From DASRJG01 sp964647625 (GTDB lineage Bacteria; Acidobacteriota; Polarisedimenticolia; Polarisedimenticolales; DASRJG01), in the NCBI GenBank assembly GCA_964647625.1, contig CAZYHZ010000001.1:1-64000 (forward strand): a DNA stretch of 64,000 bases. The letters are read 5' to 3'. The position numbers were made by a program, and so were the translations under genes. Below the pieces are notes generated by a model. The model was not told the origin of the DNA. It saw only the letters and a list, made by a program, of their open reading frames with translations, and did no database searches. Positions 39,826-49,016 of this stretch are shown here, in pieces; positions within the stretch are counted from its first letter, which is position 1; every line of letters begins with the position of its first letter.

Positions 39826-41472
39826 TTGACCGAAGCCATCCAAGCCGAAGCGGAGGCCTTCCCCGCACTGACCCCCGCGCAGATCGCGCGGATCCGGTCG
39901 TCCGCCGAGGAACGCGCATACGGCGACGGCGAGCCGATCTGGGAGGCCGGCGACCGTGACCGGCCGATGTACGTGGTCGTCGAGGGCGCGATCGAGATCC
40001 TCTCGGGCGACAGCCACGCCGTCACCGTGCACCTGCCGGGCGCCTTCACCGGAGACGTCGATCTCCTCTCGGGGCGTCCGGTCGTCGTGCGCGCCCGCGC
40101 GAAGGGCGCCGTGCGCGCGCTCGAGCTGCCGGCGTCCCGGCTGCGCGCGATGGTCCAGACCGACGCCGAGCTGAGCGAGATCTTCCTGCGCGCATTCATC
40201 CTGCGCCGGTCCCTCTTGATGTCCCAGGGCGGAGGGAACGTCATCCTCGTCGGATCGCAGCACTGCTCGCACACGCTCGGCCTCCAGGAATTCCTCATCC
40301 GCAACAGCCAGCCCTACGGGTACTTCGACCTCGAGAAAGAGCTCGCCGTCCAGGACTTCCTCGATCGATTCGGGATCACGATCGAGGACATGCCGGTGGT
40401 CATCTGCCACGGCAAGCACGTGCTCAAGCATCCGACGATCGAGGAGGTAGCACGCTGCCTGGGCCTCGACGAGATCAAGGAAACCGAGGTTCGCGACCTC
40501 GTGGTCATCGGTGCCGGGCCGGCGGGATTGTCGACCGCGGTCTATGCGGCCTCCGAGGGGCTCGACGTGTTGATGATCGAGTCGCGCTCGCCGGGAGGCC
40601 AGGCCGGATCCAGCTCGCGGATCGAGAACTACCTCGGCTTCCCGACCGGCGTCGCCGGCCAGGAACTGGCGCAGAAGGCCCTCGTCCAGGCCGAGAAGTT
40701 CGGCGCGGAGCTGGCCGTCGCGCGCACCGTCCTGAGATTGAACTGCGATCGCCCTTATCGCATCGAGCTGGGCGCGGACACCGTCGTTCGGGCTCGCGCC
40801 GTCGTCATCGCCTCGGGCGTGAGATACCGCAAGCCGGACATCCCGAACCTGTCGAGCTTCGAGGGGATCGGCGTCTATTACGGCGCGACGCAGGTCGAGG
40901 CGATCCTCTGCGAGGGCGAGGACGTGATCGTGGTCGGCGGCGGAAACTCGGCGGGGCAGGCCGCGGTCTACCTCTCGGGCGTCTCCCGCCACGTCACGAT
41001 GATGGTGCGCGGTCCGGGGCTCAGGGAAACGATGTCGCGCTATCTCATCCGGCGCATCGAAGACACGCCCAACATCACGCTCAAGACCCACTGCCGTATC
41101 GTCGGGATGGAAGGGACGACCCGTCTCGAGCGGGTCACGTGGCGCGAGGGCGATTCGAAGCCCGCGAATTCGGACGTTCGACACGTGTTCCTCATGACCG
41201 GCGCGGACCCGAACACGGCGTGGCTCCAGGACTGCATTGCCCTCGACGACAAGGGGTACGTGAAGACCGGCTCCGACCTCGACCCGGGCACGCTGTCGAA
41301 GGAAGGCTGGCCGTTCGCGCGCGCGCCGCTCCTCTTCGAGACCAGCCGTCCGGGCGTGTTCGCCATCGGCGACGTTCGCGCCGGAAGCGTGAAGCGGGTC
41401 GCCGCCGCGGTGGGCGAGGGCTCCGTCTGCATCCAGCTCGTTCACAAGGTGCTCGCCGAATCCCAAGCGTAA
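39826..41472 (+). CDS. cNMP-domain thioredoxin-reductase-like flavoprotein
   Basis: The 548-residue protein has three domains. A cyclic-nucleotide-binding-like domain spans about residues 20-125 (MYVVVEGAIEILSG, PGAFTGDVDLLSGRPVVVRARA). A glutaredoxin/GST-N-like domain spans 138-215 (ILVGSQHCSHTLGLQEFLI). A TrxB-type domain follows with GAGPAGLSTAVYAA (229-242), SPGGQAGSSSRIENYLGFPTG and GGGNSAGQAA (371-380). The usual CxxC of thioredoxin reductase is replaced (YYGATQVEA, about 351-359). This architecture is a known family. I took the TTG at 39826 as start; no ATG is near in frame. The UBP zinc-finger gene follows 25 nt later. Confidence 0.85.
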   Translation: MTEAIQAEAEAFPALTPAQIARIRSSAEERAYGDGEPIWEAGDRDRPMYVVVEGAIEILSGDSHAVTVHLPGAFTGDVDLLSGRPVVVRARAKGAVRALELPASRLRAMVQTDAELSEIFLRAFILRRSLLMSQGGGNVILVGSQHCSHTLGLQEFLIRNSQPYGYFDLEKELAVQDFLDRFGITIEDMPVVICHGKHVLKHPTIEEVARCLGLDEIKETEVRDLVVIGAGPAGLSTAVYAASEGLDVLMIESRSPGGQAGSSSRIENYLGFPTGVAGQELAQKALVQAEKFGAELAVARTVLRLNCDRPYRIELGADTVVRARAVVIASGVRYRKPDIPNLSSFEGIGVYYGATQVEAILCEGEDVIVVGGGNSAGQAAVYLSGVSRHVTMMVRGPGLRETMSRYLIRRIEDTPNITLKTHCRIVGMEGTTRLERVTWREGDSKPANSDVRHVFLMTGADPNTAWLQDCIALDDKGYVKTGSDLDPGTLSKEGWPFARAPLLFETSRPGVFAIGDVRAGSVKRVAAAVGEGSVCIQLVHKVLAESQA

Positions 41473-41497
41473 GCCGAGCGTCGAGGAGACCGACCCC

Positions 41498-41773
41498 ATG
41501 CCGAACGAATGCGTGCACCTCAAGGAGATCAAGAAGGTGAAGCCGGGCACCCCCCAAGGCTGCGAGGAGTGCCTGGCGACGGGCGGCCGCTGGGTCCACC
41601 TCCGGCTGTGCCTGAGCTGCGGCCACGTGGGCTGCTGCGACAACTCCCCCAACAAGCACGCGACCAAGCACTTCCATGCGACTCAGCACCCGGTCATGCG
41701 CAGCTTCGAGCGCGGCGAAGATTGGGGCTGGTGCTACGTCGACGAGCTGTTCATCGAGCCGGCTCCCCGCTAG
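41498..41773 (+). CDS. UBP-type zinc finger protein
   Basis: The 91-residue protein has a UBP-type zinc finger: CVHLKEI, GCEECLATGGRWVHLRLCLSCGHVGCCDNSPNKHATKHFHATQHPVM, with the full set of Cys and His ligands. GAGGAG precedes the ATG. Bacterial single-domain UBP fingers are frequently encoded next to the cNMP-TrxB flavoprotein, as here, so they probably work with it. The partner or ligand is not known. Confidence 0.88.
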   Translation: MPNECVHLKEIKKVKPGTPQGCEECLATGGRWVHLRLCLSCGHVGCCDNSPNKHATKHFHATQHPVMRSFERGEDWGWCYVDELFIEPAPR

Positions 41774-41777
41774 CGAG

Positions 41778-42752
41778 CTAGACGGCCTCCGCCAGCGTCA
41801 GCGCGAATCGCTCCCCGTCGATCCATTGCGAGCGCACGCGGAACCCCGCGCGCTCGAGCACCGAAGCGACCTCGCGCGGGCGGTACTTGTACGAGCTTTC
41901 CGTCCAGATCGTCTCGCCGGCTTCCATCGTCAGCTCGAGGCTCGCGCGGCCGATGTCGATGCGCTGCCGGACGTCGCTCCGCAGGTGCATCTCGATGCGC
42001 GAGCGGCCCTCGTTCCAGACCGCGAGGTGGCTGAACGCGTCGAGGTCGAAGTCGCCTTCGAGGTCTTGGTTGATCCGCGACAGCAAGTTCTTGTTGAACG
42101 CCGCCGTGACGCCGAGCGGGTCGTCGTAGGCGAGAAGCAGCTCCCGCTCGGGCTTGACGAGATCCGCGCCCAGGAGGAACGAATCGCCTCGATCCAGGGC
42201 AAGCCGGACCAAGCGCAGGAATTCGTCGCGTCCGGGCGGATCGAAATTGCCGATGTTCGATCCGAGGAACAGCGCGAGACGGCGCCCGCCTTCGCGCCGG
42301 ACGAGGCCGAACTCTTCGAGGCCGGCCTCGTACGTCGTCTCGTGATTGACGACATCGACGTCGTGGTGATCTTCGAGTGCCCGCCGGGCCTGCGCGAGCG
42401 CGCTCGAGGAAACGTCGACGAGATGAAGCTGCAGCCGTCCCCGCCCCCCGGCGCCCGCGATCAACGTCGAGAGCTTCGCTCCGCTTCCCGGGCCCAGCTC
42501 GACGATCGTCGTGACGTCGGAGCCGAGGATCTTCCGCGCGTGTCCCTCGAGCAGCCGTGTCTCCGCGCGTGTGAGCGAATACCAGGGCAAATGGCAGATG
42601 GCTTCGAAGAGGGCCGACCCCAGGCCGTCGTAGAGGTAGCGCGACGGCAGCTGCCGCGGCTGCAGCGACAGGTAGTACCGGACGTCCCGCGCGAACTCGT
42701 GTGCGGACGACCGGGCGGTCGTCCTTTGCACCGTCGATGTCATCGGCGTCAT
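41778..42752 (-). CDS. egtD: L-histidine N-alpha-methyltransferase
   Basis: The 324-residue enzyme trimethylates histidine to hercynine in ergothioneine synthesis. It matches the Methyltransf_33/EgtD family. SRYLYDGLGSALFEAICHLPWY is the N-terminal signature, TTIVELGPGSGAKLSTLI motif I, LALFLGSNIGNFDPP and DSFLLGADLVKPERELL mark the later part, and WTESSYKYRP the ligand-binding end. The ATG overlaps the egtB stop (ATGA), so hercynine formation and sulfur addition are coupled. Partners egtA, egtC and egtE are absent here. Confidence 0.92.
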   Translation of the reverse strand: MTPMTSTVQRTTARSSAHEFARDVRYYLSLQPRQLPSRYLYDGLGSALFEAICHLPWYSLTRAETRLLEGHARKILGSDVTTIVELGPGSGAKLSTLIAGAGGRGRLQLHLVDVSSSALAQARRALEDHHDVDVVNHETTYEAGLEEFGLVRREGGRRLALFLGSNIGNFDPPGRDEFLRLVRLALDRGDSFLLGADLVKPERELLLAYDDPLGVTAAFNKNLLSRINQDLEGDFDLDAFSHLAVWNEGRSRIEMHLRSDVRQRIDIGRASLELTMEAGETIWTESSYKYRPREVASVLERAGFRVRSQWIDGERFALTLAEAV

Positions 42753-44059
42753 GCGCTCTCCCTCACGCAACGGAAGGTCGCGTACACGAACGGATACCGT
42801 CTGCGGAACCAGTTGCGAAACGTCGGCCGCACCAGCTCCGATGCGGTCGCGGGCGAGGCCCCTTTGATCACGAAGTGATCGCCGTCGAAGAAGTCGGCGG
42901 AGTACTGAGGGTACGTGTCCTGCGGCCGGAAGCCGGGAAAAGGAGCGAACGGAGTGCTCGTCCATTCCCAGCCGTTGCCGACGAGATCGTCGACGCCCCA
43001 CGCGCTGCGCCCGCCGGGGCGGCTGCCGGCAGGCAGCGGGTCCCAGCTCTCGAAGTCGAACACGCCGTGGACGGACGAATCGGGAGCGGCGTCGCCCCAG
43101 GGGAAGCGCCGCTCGGATCCGTCCGGCGTTCCGTAAGCAGCGCGCTGATACTCGGCTTCGGTCGGAAGCCGGACGCCGCGCCAGCGCGCGAACGCCTCCG
43201 CCTCGGCGTGGCTGACGTAGACCGGCCACGACGCCGGGAGCGCAACCGGCTCGAAGAGGCCGCGCCAGAACCACGTGCCGTCGCGGCGCTCCCAGAAATG
43301 CGGGTGCGAGAGGTTCTCGCGGATCACCCACTCCCAGTCCGAAGCGGCCCACCATCGCGGCTCGCGATACCCGCCTGCGGCGACGAACTCCATGAACGCG
43401 GCGTTGGTGACGTTGCCGGATTCGATCTCGAATGCGGGAACGATCGCGTCATGACGGGGGCACTCGTTGTCCCACGCGTACTCGACCGCCGCTCGATCGA
43501 CACCGAGCGTCGCGCGGCCGGGAGCGATCTCGATCCAGCGCGTGGGCGCCGTGGCGCCGTCCTTGCGCCGCTTGTATCCCTGGGGCGGTTTCTTCTTCAC
43601 GTACGGGAGACGGTGGAGCATGTAGAAGAGCGTCTCGTGATGCATCTCCTCGTGCTCGAGGATCACGAACACGGCTTCGGTCCGGTCGATGTCGGCGTGC
43701 TCCAGAGCGTCGATGACCCGCTCGTCCGCTGCGTCCGCGAATTGCCGCACGACGGCACGGGTCGGCCACAGCTCACGATTTCGCATCGACGTCGACGCCG
43801 GCGCCTGGTCCGTCGGTGGATCGATGCCTCGCGCGAAGAGGTCTTCGAGGTCCGGATCGATGCTCGCCCCACCGAGGCCGCGCTTCACCAGCGTGTTGAA
43901 GCTGAATCCGGGAATGTGCCCTTCATAGAAGACGAACGGGTGCCGCAGCGAAATCGGCTGGCCGTAGTAGGCGTCTTCGTCGGCGAGGAAGTCGTAGAGA
44001 AGCAGGGACCGCACGCGGTTGCGGCGATAGCGTGCGATCAATCGCTCGCGATCGAGCAT
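42749..44059 (-). CDS. egtB: Ergothioneine sulfoxide synthase EgtB
   Basis: The 436-residue non-haem iron enzyme joins hercynine to a thiol. The N-terminal DinB_2 domain has the iron ligands in H-x3-H-x-E (EHEEMHHETL, His136, His140, Glu142), with another His upstream. The C-terminal FGE-sulfatase-like domain carries TNAAFMEFVAAGGYREPRWW, RLPTEAEYQRAAYG and NGWEWTSTPFAPFPGF. It precedes egtD by a 4-nt overlap. Substrate class (cysteine or gamma-glutamylcysteine) cannot be told. Confidence 0.9.
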   Translation of the reverse strand: MLDRERLIARYRRNRVRSLLLYDFLADEDAYYGQPISLRHPFVFYEGHIPGFSFNTLVKRGLGGASIDPDLEDLFARGIDPPTDQAPASTSMRNRELWPTRAVVRQFADAADERVIDALEHADIDRTEAVFVILEHEEMHHETLFYMLHRLPYVKKKPPQGYKRRKDGATAPTRWIEIAPGRATLGVDRAAVEYAWDNECPRHDAIVPAFEIESGNVTNAAFMEFVAAGGYREPRWWAASDWEWVIRENLSHPHFWERRDGTWFWRGLFEPVALPASWPVYVSHAEAEAFARWRGVRLPTEAEYQRAAYGTPDGSERRFPWGDAAPDSSVHGVFDFESWDPLPAGSRPGGRSAWGVDDLVGNGWEWTSTPFAPFPGFRPQDTYPQYSADFFDGDHFVIKGASPATASELVRPTFRNWFRRRYPFVYATFRCVRESA

Positions 44060-44108
44060 CGGACCCTCGACCTTGCAATATTCGACCCGAAGGGAAGGTT
44101 ACCACCGC

Positions 44109-45614
44109 TCACGCGTCGTGCCGAAGACGCAGCCCCTTCGGGACGATCATCCGGCCCAGGCCTGCGAATGCCGCCTGGACGAGGAGCGCCAGGGCTGCCG
44201 CGGGGAGCGCGCCTTCGAGGATCAGTCCGAGATCGTCCAGGCGGATCCCCGTGAGGATCGGCTGCCCGAGCCCGCCCGCGCCGATCAGCGCGCCGAGTGT
44301 CGCGGTCCCGACGTTGATGACGGCGGAGGTCTGGACGCCGGCGAGAATCGACGGGGACGCGAGCGGCAGCTCGATCTTCGTGAGTCGCGCCCGCCGCGAA
44401 AGCCCCAATACGTCCGCCGACTCGATGAGCGCCCGGTCGATCCCTTCGAGTCCCGTCACGGTGCCGCGGACGATCGGCAGGACGCTGTAGAGGAACAGCG
44501 CGACGATTGCCGGCGCCGTGCCGATCCCGAACAGCGGAATCATGAGGACGAGAAGCGCCAGCGACGGAATCGTCTGGATGACGCCGGCCGCGGCGAGGAT
44601 TGCCGCCCCCAACGCTTTGCGGCGAGCGGCCGCGATTCCGAGGGGAACACCCACGAGCATCGCGGCGATCAGCGAGACCGCCACGAGCGCGAGATGCTGG
44701 GCGGTGTGCCGGCCGATCCGTCGCGCCCGCGCCTCCGCTCGATTCCCGGCCGCGACACCGGGCGCCGCGGACAGGAATGCCGCCGCGACGGCGGGCTCCG
44801 GCACGCGGTCGAGCTTGGCGCGCGCATTGAGCCGCTGCATGGTGGCGGCGTCGATGCGGCCTTCGAGCGCCGAGAGTGCAGCGAGCACGGACGGGTGGCG
44901 GGTCTCGATCTCGAGGCGGTAGACGATCACGGCCCGGTACTTCGGGAATTGCGCGAGGTCGTCCTCGAGAACCCTCAGGTGGTAGAAGGGGATCTCGGCA
45001 TCCGTCGTGTACAGATCGACCGCGTCGACGTCGCCCGCCGCGAGCGCGCGATACGCGAGATCGTGATCGAGCGGCCGTACGTCGGTCTGCGGCAGCCCGT
45101 ACCGCTCCCGCAGCGCCGGCCATCCGTCCTTTCGGTTCAGGAATTCCTCGCTGAATCCGAACCGGAGCTGCGGCCGTCCTTGGAGATCGGAGATTCGCTC
45201 GATGCCCAGCCGCGCCGCGTCGGCGTCTTTCATGCCGAGCGCGTAGCTGTCGTCGAATCCGAGCGGGCCGCTCATTCCGACACCGTGCGCGGCGAGCGCC
45301 TCTTTCAGCGATTCGTCGTCGGCGCCCGCGCCGGCCCCGTGCAGGATGTCCTCCCGGATCGTCCCGGTGTACTCGGGGTACATGTCGATCTCGCCGGCGA
45401 GAAGCGCGTGCCAGAGGACCTGCGTGCCTCCGAGCTCCGCCCGATGCGTGGCGTGCACACTCGCGCCCCGCAGCTTCTGGGTGACGATCTCGCCGAGCAC
45501 GACCGACTCCGTGAATTTCTTGGAGCCGACGCGGACGTCGGACGCCGGCCCGCGGCACGCGGCGAGCGAGAGCACCGCGATCGCCAGGACCGGCCCGCGG
45601 CGACGGCGGATCAA
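44109..45614 (-). CDS. Osmolyte-type ABC transporter: fused binding protein and permease
   Basis: The 501-residue fusion starts with a lipoprotein signal (VLSLAAC). An OpuAC-type binding domain follows (about residues 28-290; KKFTESVVLGEIVTQKL, EIDMYPEYTGTI, SDLQGRPQLRFGFSEEFLNR). The permease part of about 200 residues has helices LVAVSLIAAMLVGVPLGIA and the EAA-like loop ESADVLGLSRRARLTKIELP. Betaine/choline/glycine-betaine is the usual substrate class. The order binding protein then permease is the reverse of the more common fused form. The TTG start overlaps the ATPase stop (TTGA). Confidence 0.86.
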   Translation of the reverse strand: MIRRRRGPVLAIAVLSLAACRGPASDVRVGSKKFTESVVLGEIVTQKLRGASVHATHRAELGGTQVLWHALLAGEIDMYPEYTGTIREDILHGAGAGADDESLKEALAAHGVGMSGPLGFDDSYALGMKDADAARLGIERISDLQGRPQLRFGFSEEFLNRKDGWPALRERYGLPQTDVRPLDHDLAYRALAAGDVDAVDLYTTDAEIPFYHLRVLEDDLAQFPKYRAVIVYRLEIETRHPSVLAALSALEGRIDAATMQRLNARAKLDRVPEPAVAAAFLSAAPGVAAGNRAEARARRIGRHTAQHLALVAVSLIAAMLVGVPLGIAAARRKALGAAILAAAGVIQTIPSLALLVLMIPLFGIGTAPAIVALFLYSVLPIVRGTVTGLEGIDRALIESADVLGLSRRARLTKIELPLASPSILAGVQTSAVINVGTATLGALIGAGGLGQPILTGIRLDDLGLILEGALPAAALALLVQAAFAGLGRMIVPKGLRLRHDA

Positions 45615-46369
45615 AGGCTCGCTCCGGGTCGCGACTGCGCGCTGATGAACCGTGCGACGAACTCGCTCGCCGGATGGGCGCAGAGCTCGTCGAGCGGGCC
45701 TTGCTGGACGACGGCGCCGTCGTTGAGAAGGACGACGTGGTCGGCGAAGAATTCCGCTTCGACGAGATCGTGCGTGACCAGGACGACCGTCTGTCCGAGA
45801 AGCTTGAAGATCGCCCGAAGATCGGTCCGCATCTCGGCGCGAATCATCGGATCGAGCGCCCCGAGCGGCTCGTCGAGCAGGACCAGCTCGGGGCCGAGCA
45901 TGAGCGCGCGCATGAGGCCGACGCGCTGGCGCTGTCCTCCGGACAGCTGCGCGGGATAGCGCGCCAAGGCGTCGGCCGGAAAGTGCGTCAGCTCGACCAG
46001 CTCGTCCAGCCGGCGCGCGATGCGCTCCTCCTCCCATCCGAAGTAACGCGCCGCCAGCGTGACGTTCTGCTTCGCGGTCAGATGCGGGAACAGGCCGCCT
46101 TCCTGGATGACGTAGCCCATCCGCCGCCTGAAGGAGCCGATCGTGACGGGCGTCAGCGGCTGCCGCCACAAGAGCACCTCGCCCTCGCTCGGCGGCGCGA
46201 GGCCGGCCACGAGACGCAGCAGCGTCGATTTCCCGGATCCCGTCGGTCCCAGGAGAACGGTGACGCCGGGACCGACCGCGAGCGTCGTCGCCTTCAACGA
46301 CTCGACCGCGCCGAACCGCTTGCCGGCGCCGCGCAGCTCGATGGTGGGCGCTGGAATCGAAGACGTCAC
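45611..46369 (-). CDS. Osmolyte-type ABC transporter ATP-binding protein
   Basis: The 252-residue ATPase has Walker A GPTGSGKSTLLRLVAGL, Q-loop YVIQEGGLFPHLT, signature AQLSGGQRQRVGLMRALM, Walker B ELVLLDEPLGALDP, and the H-loop VLVTHDLVEAEFFADHVV. There is no C-terminal CBS domain, unlike many OpuA-type ATPases. The GTG start overlaps nothing upstream. It pairs with the fused binding protein-permease gene by a TTGA overlap. It is divergent from the second ABC ATPase gene 47 nt away. Confidence 0.9.
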   Translation of the reverse strand: MTSSIPAPTIELRGAGKRFGAVESLKATTLAVGPGVTVLLGPTGSGKSTLLRLVAGLAPPSEGEVLLWRQPLTPVTIGSFRRRMGYVIQEGGLFPHLTAKQNVTLAARYFGWEEERIARRLDELVELTHFPADALARYPAQLSGGQRQRVGLMRALMLGPELVLLDEPLGALDPMIRAEMRTDLRAIFKLLGQTVVLVTHDLVEAEFFADHVVLLNDGAVVQQGPLDELCAHPASEFVARFISAQSRPGASL

Positions 46370-46403
46370 GGCGAGACTCTCTCATACCTCCGTGCGAGTG
46401 CGC

Positions 46404-46409
46404 GATAAT
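46404..46409 (+). promoter_or_regulatory. -10-like box, leaderless spacing
   Basis: GATAAT ends 6 nt before the ATG at 46416, with no Shine-Dalgarno sequence. The same sequence and spacing occur before the multihaem cytochrome gene. Confidence 0.45.
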
Positions 46410-46415
46410 GCGCGA

Positions 46416-47147
46416 ATGATCGAAGTCGACGGACTGGTGAAGACGTACGGCACGGTGGAGGCGGCGAGGGGAATCAGCTTCTCCGTGGGCAAGGGCGAGA
46501 TCGTCGGTCTCGTCGGACCGAACGGCGCCGGAAAAACCACGACGCTGCGTTGCATGACCGGCATCATCCCGATGACGTCGGGCCGCGTGCGCGTCGCGGG
46601 CTTCGACCTCGCGACACAGCCGGTCGAAGCGAAGCGCCGCCTCGCGTTCGTCCCCGACGAGCCGCGCCTGTTCGACTACCTGACGGCGTGGGACCACATG
46701 ACGATCACCGCGCGGCTGTACGGCGTCGAAGACGGCGAAGAGCGCGCGGCGCACCTGCTCGACGAGCTCGAGCTGGGCGACAAGCGCCGCGCCTACCCGT
46801 CCGAGCTGTCGCGCGGCATGAAGCAGAAGCTCGGCGTGGCGATGGCGCTCCTCTACCGGCCCGAAGCGCTCCTGCTCGACGAGCCGCTGACGGGCCTCGA
46901 CCCGGTCGCGATGAAGCGCATGAAATCGCGCATCCGCGACACGGCCACGGGAGGTGCCGCGGTCGTGCTGTCGTCGCACATGCTCCACCTGGTCGAGGAG
47001 CTGTGCGAGCGCGTGGTCGTGCTGGTGCGGGGCCGGAAGATCCTCGACGGGACGCTCGACGAGATCCGCCGCGCCGCGCCCGAGCTGGGAGACAACGCGG
47101 GCCTCGAGGCGATCTTCATGCGCGCGGTCGAGAGCGATACCCCGTGA
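46416..47147 (+). CDS. ABC exporter ATP-binding protein
   Basis: The 243-residue ATPase has Walker A VGPNGAGKTTTLRCMTGI, signature SRGMKQKLGVAMAL, Walker B EALLLDEPLTGLDP and H-loop VVLSSHMLHLVEEL. This is the CcmA/YadG-type of drug or antibiotic exporters. ATG start at leaderless distance from GATAAT. The permease gene follows with a GTGA overlap. Substrate unknown. The two-gene exporter is transcribed away from the osmolyte transporter. Confidence 0.9.
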   Translation: MIEVDGLVKTYGTVEAARGISFSVGKGEIVGLVGPNGAGKTTTLRCMTGIIPMTSGRVRVAGFDLATQPVEAKRRLAFVPDEPRLFDYLTAWDHMTITARLYGVEDGEERAAHLLDELELGDKRRAYPSELSRGMKQKLGVAMALLYRPEALLLDEPLTGLDPVAMKRMKSRIRDTATGGAAVVLSSHMLHLVEELCERVVVLVRGRKILDGTLDEIRRAAPELGDNAGLEAIFMRAVESDTP

Positions 47148-48970
47148 TCGGGGTCCTGATCCGGCTGCAAGCTCTCACGATCAAGGGTCGCGTCGTGCGC
47201 GCCCTGCGGCTGCTTCGCCAGCCCAAGTATCTGGTCGGGTTCATCGTCGGCGCCGGATGGATGGCGACGTGGGTCCTGCGTCCCGCGATGCGCGGCGGAG
47301 CGCCCGTCAACGTCGAACAGTGGGCGGTCACGGGCAGCGCGTTCAGAGCGATCTTCCACGACGCGGCCGCTTTGATGCTGACCGCCGTCACGCCGCTCGG
47401 CTGGATTCTGCCGTGGGGACAGCTCGGGCTGCCCTTTCGCGAGGCCGAGCTGACGATGCTGCTTCAGGCGCCTTTGACCCGCCGGCAAGTCATGCAATAC
47501 GGATTGCTCAAGTCGGAGCTGGGCGTCGTCATCAGCGCGTTCTTCGTGTCCGTGTTCGTCGCCGGGCGCGGCACGCTGGGACGGCTGCCGAGCTTCGCCG
47601 CCACGTGGGTCCTGTTCGAGCTCCTGCACCTGCTCTCGAAGTCTCGCGCCCTCTTTCTCCTCCGGCAGGCCCAGCTCCCACCGGCCGCGGCTCGCGCGCG
47701 GCGGTTGGTGGTGTCCGCCGTCGTGCTCGCCTTCTACGCCGTGCTCCTCACCGGGGCCGTCCAGCTGGCCGGAACCCTCCGCACGACGGTCCTCGCCGGA
47801 GATGCCAAGCAGACCATCGCAAACCTCGCCGCGATCGAGGCCCCGCCGCTGCTCGCCGCGCTCGTCGCGCCCGCGTGGTGGCTGATCGCACCCGTGTTCG
47901 CATCGAGCTGGGCCGGATTCTTCCTGCCGCTGGCCGGCGGCGCGTTGATGTTGGTCGCCGCCCGCGAGCTGGTGCTGCGATCGAAGGCGCGGTTCGAGGA
48001 ATCCTCGCTCACCCAGGCGCAGCAGGACGAAACGAAAAAAACGCCCGGCCGGCGCTTCGCCGTCAAGTCCGGGCGCGCGCGCGAGCGGCAGCCGTTTCCG
48101 CTGCGCCCGCAGGGACGGCCGGAGCTGGCGCTGATCTGGAAGAACGCCGTGCAGGTTTCGCGTATGTCCTGGCGCACGCTGGCGCTCGTCGCGGGCGGAG
48201 CGCTGGTCGCGATCGCGGCGACGCTCGCGCTCTTTCGCTTGAATCCGGTCTTCTACTTCATCCCGGCCACGATCGGATTGTTCTTCATGATCTTCGTGCC
48301 GTTCGTGACCGGCATGATGTGGAACAACGACATGCGATCCGACGTGCGCTATCTCGAGCTGGTCCGGACGTGGCCGCTGTCCCCGCGGCGCTACGTGGTC
48401 GCGCAAATTGCCTCCCCGGCTCTGCTCAGCGTCGTGGCAGCCGCGCTGGGCGCCGGGCTCCTCGCCGCGTGCTCATTCGGCGCCGGGTGGCAGCACGTGG
48501 TGTCCGGTCACTCCACGGGGCTCCAGTTATTGCCGCGCTCCGGATCGCTCCTCGGCGTGCCCAATGCGATCGCGCTGCCGTTGCTCCTCGTCAGCTTCCT
48601 CCTGATCGCCGGGCCCCTGTCGTTCTTGTCGTCGGCGCTCCAGAATCTCGCCATCCTCTTCGCCCCGGCATGGATCCCTTCGGGTCCCGATCGCAGCCAG
48701 GGCATCGCGATGTTCGGCCAGCGCGTGGTGACGTCCGCGCTGCTGGCGCTCTCGCTGATCCTGGCCGCGATTCCGAGCGGCCTGCTTCTCGGCGCGGCGG
48801 CGCTCGTCCAGACGTATTTCGATCTGCCGTGGACCGCCTGGGAATTCCCGTTCCTCGCGGCGCTCGCGGCGATTCCGATCGCGGCGATCGACGTCCTGCT
48901 CGTGAACGCCGCGGCGCTCCTGTGGGACCGGCTCGATCCATCGGAGGAGATGCTGGAGGCGGGGCGGTAG
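47144..48970 (+). CDS. ABC exporter permease, large multi-helix type
   Basis: The 608-residue membrane protein has about ten to twelve hydrophobic segments in two halves, separated by a soluble stretch near residues 280-325 (SKARFEESSLTQAQQDETKK, then RERQPFPLRPQGRPELALIWKN). LLQAPLTRRQVMQYGLLKSELGV and VRTWPLSPRRYVVAQI are repeat elements of this putative exporter family. It begins with GTG overlapping the ATPase stop. It resembles the 'putative ABC exporter' group in size and motif. Substrate is not predictable. Confidence 0.82.
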   Translation: MIGVLIRLQALTIKGRVVRALRLLRQPKYLVGFIVGAGWMATWVLRPAMRGGAPVNVEQWAVTGSAFRAIFHDAAALMLTAVTPLGWILPWGQLGLPFREAELTMLLQAPLTRRQVMQYGLLKSELGVVISAFFVSVFVAGRGTLGRLPSFAATWVLFELLHLLSKSRALFLLRQAQLPPAAARARRLVVSAVVLAFYAVLLTGAVQLAGTLRTTVLAGDAKQTIANLAAIEAPPLLAALVAPAWWLIAPVFASSWAGFFLPLAGGALMLVAARELVLRSKARFEESSLTQAQQDETKKTPGRRFAVKSGRARERQPFPLRPQGRPELALIWKNAVQVSRMSWRTLALVAGGALVAIAATLALFRLNPVFYFIPATIGLFFMIFVPFVTGMMWNNDMRSDVRYLELVRTWPLSPRRYVVAQIASPALLSVVAAALGAGLLAACSFGAGWQHVVSGHSTGLQLLPRSGSLLGVPNAIALPLLLVSFLLIAGPLSFLSSALQNLAILFAPAWIPSGPDRSQGIAMFGQRVVTSALLALSLILAAIPSGLLLGAAALVQTYFDLPWTAWEFPFLAALAAIPIAAIDVLLVNAAALLWDRLDPSEEMLEAGR

Positions 48971-48981
48971 GCGAGATCGAA

Positions 48982-49010
48982 TTGCTATGCTTACCCCCTA
49001 AGCATATATT
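48982..49010 (+). promoter_or_regulatory. Promoter with a palindrome between -35 and -10
   Basis: TTGCTA (48982-48987) and TATATT (49005-49010) are 17 nt apart. An exact 21-base palindrome, TATGCTTA-CCCCC-TAAGCATA (48986-49006), fills the spacer. The -10 box ends 6 nt before the ATG at 49017, so the transcript would be leaderless. This is a textbook place for an autorepressor. Confidence 0.72.
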
Positions 49011-49016
49011 GGAAGC

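Noticed and set aside
44109..46988. A 959-codon minus-strand reading frame across the osmolyte transporter and beyond
   Set aside because: The upstream part is a shadow of the ATPase gene and of the opposite-strand exporter gene. The lipoprotein signal and TTGA coupling place the true start at 45614.
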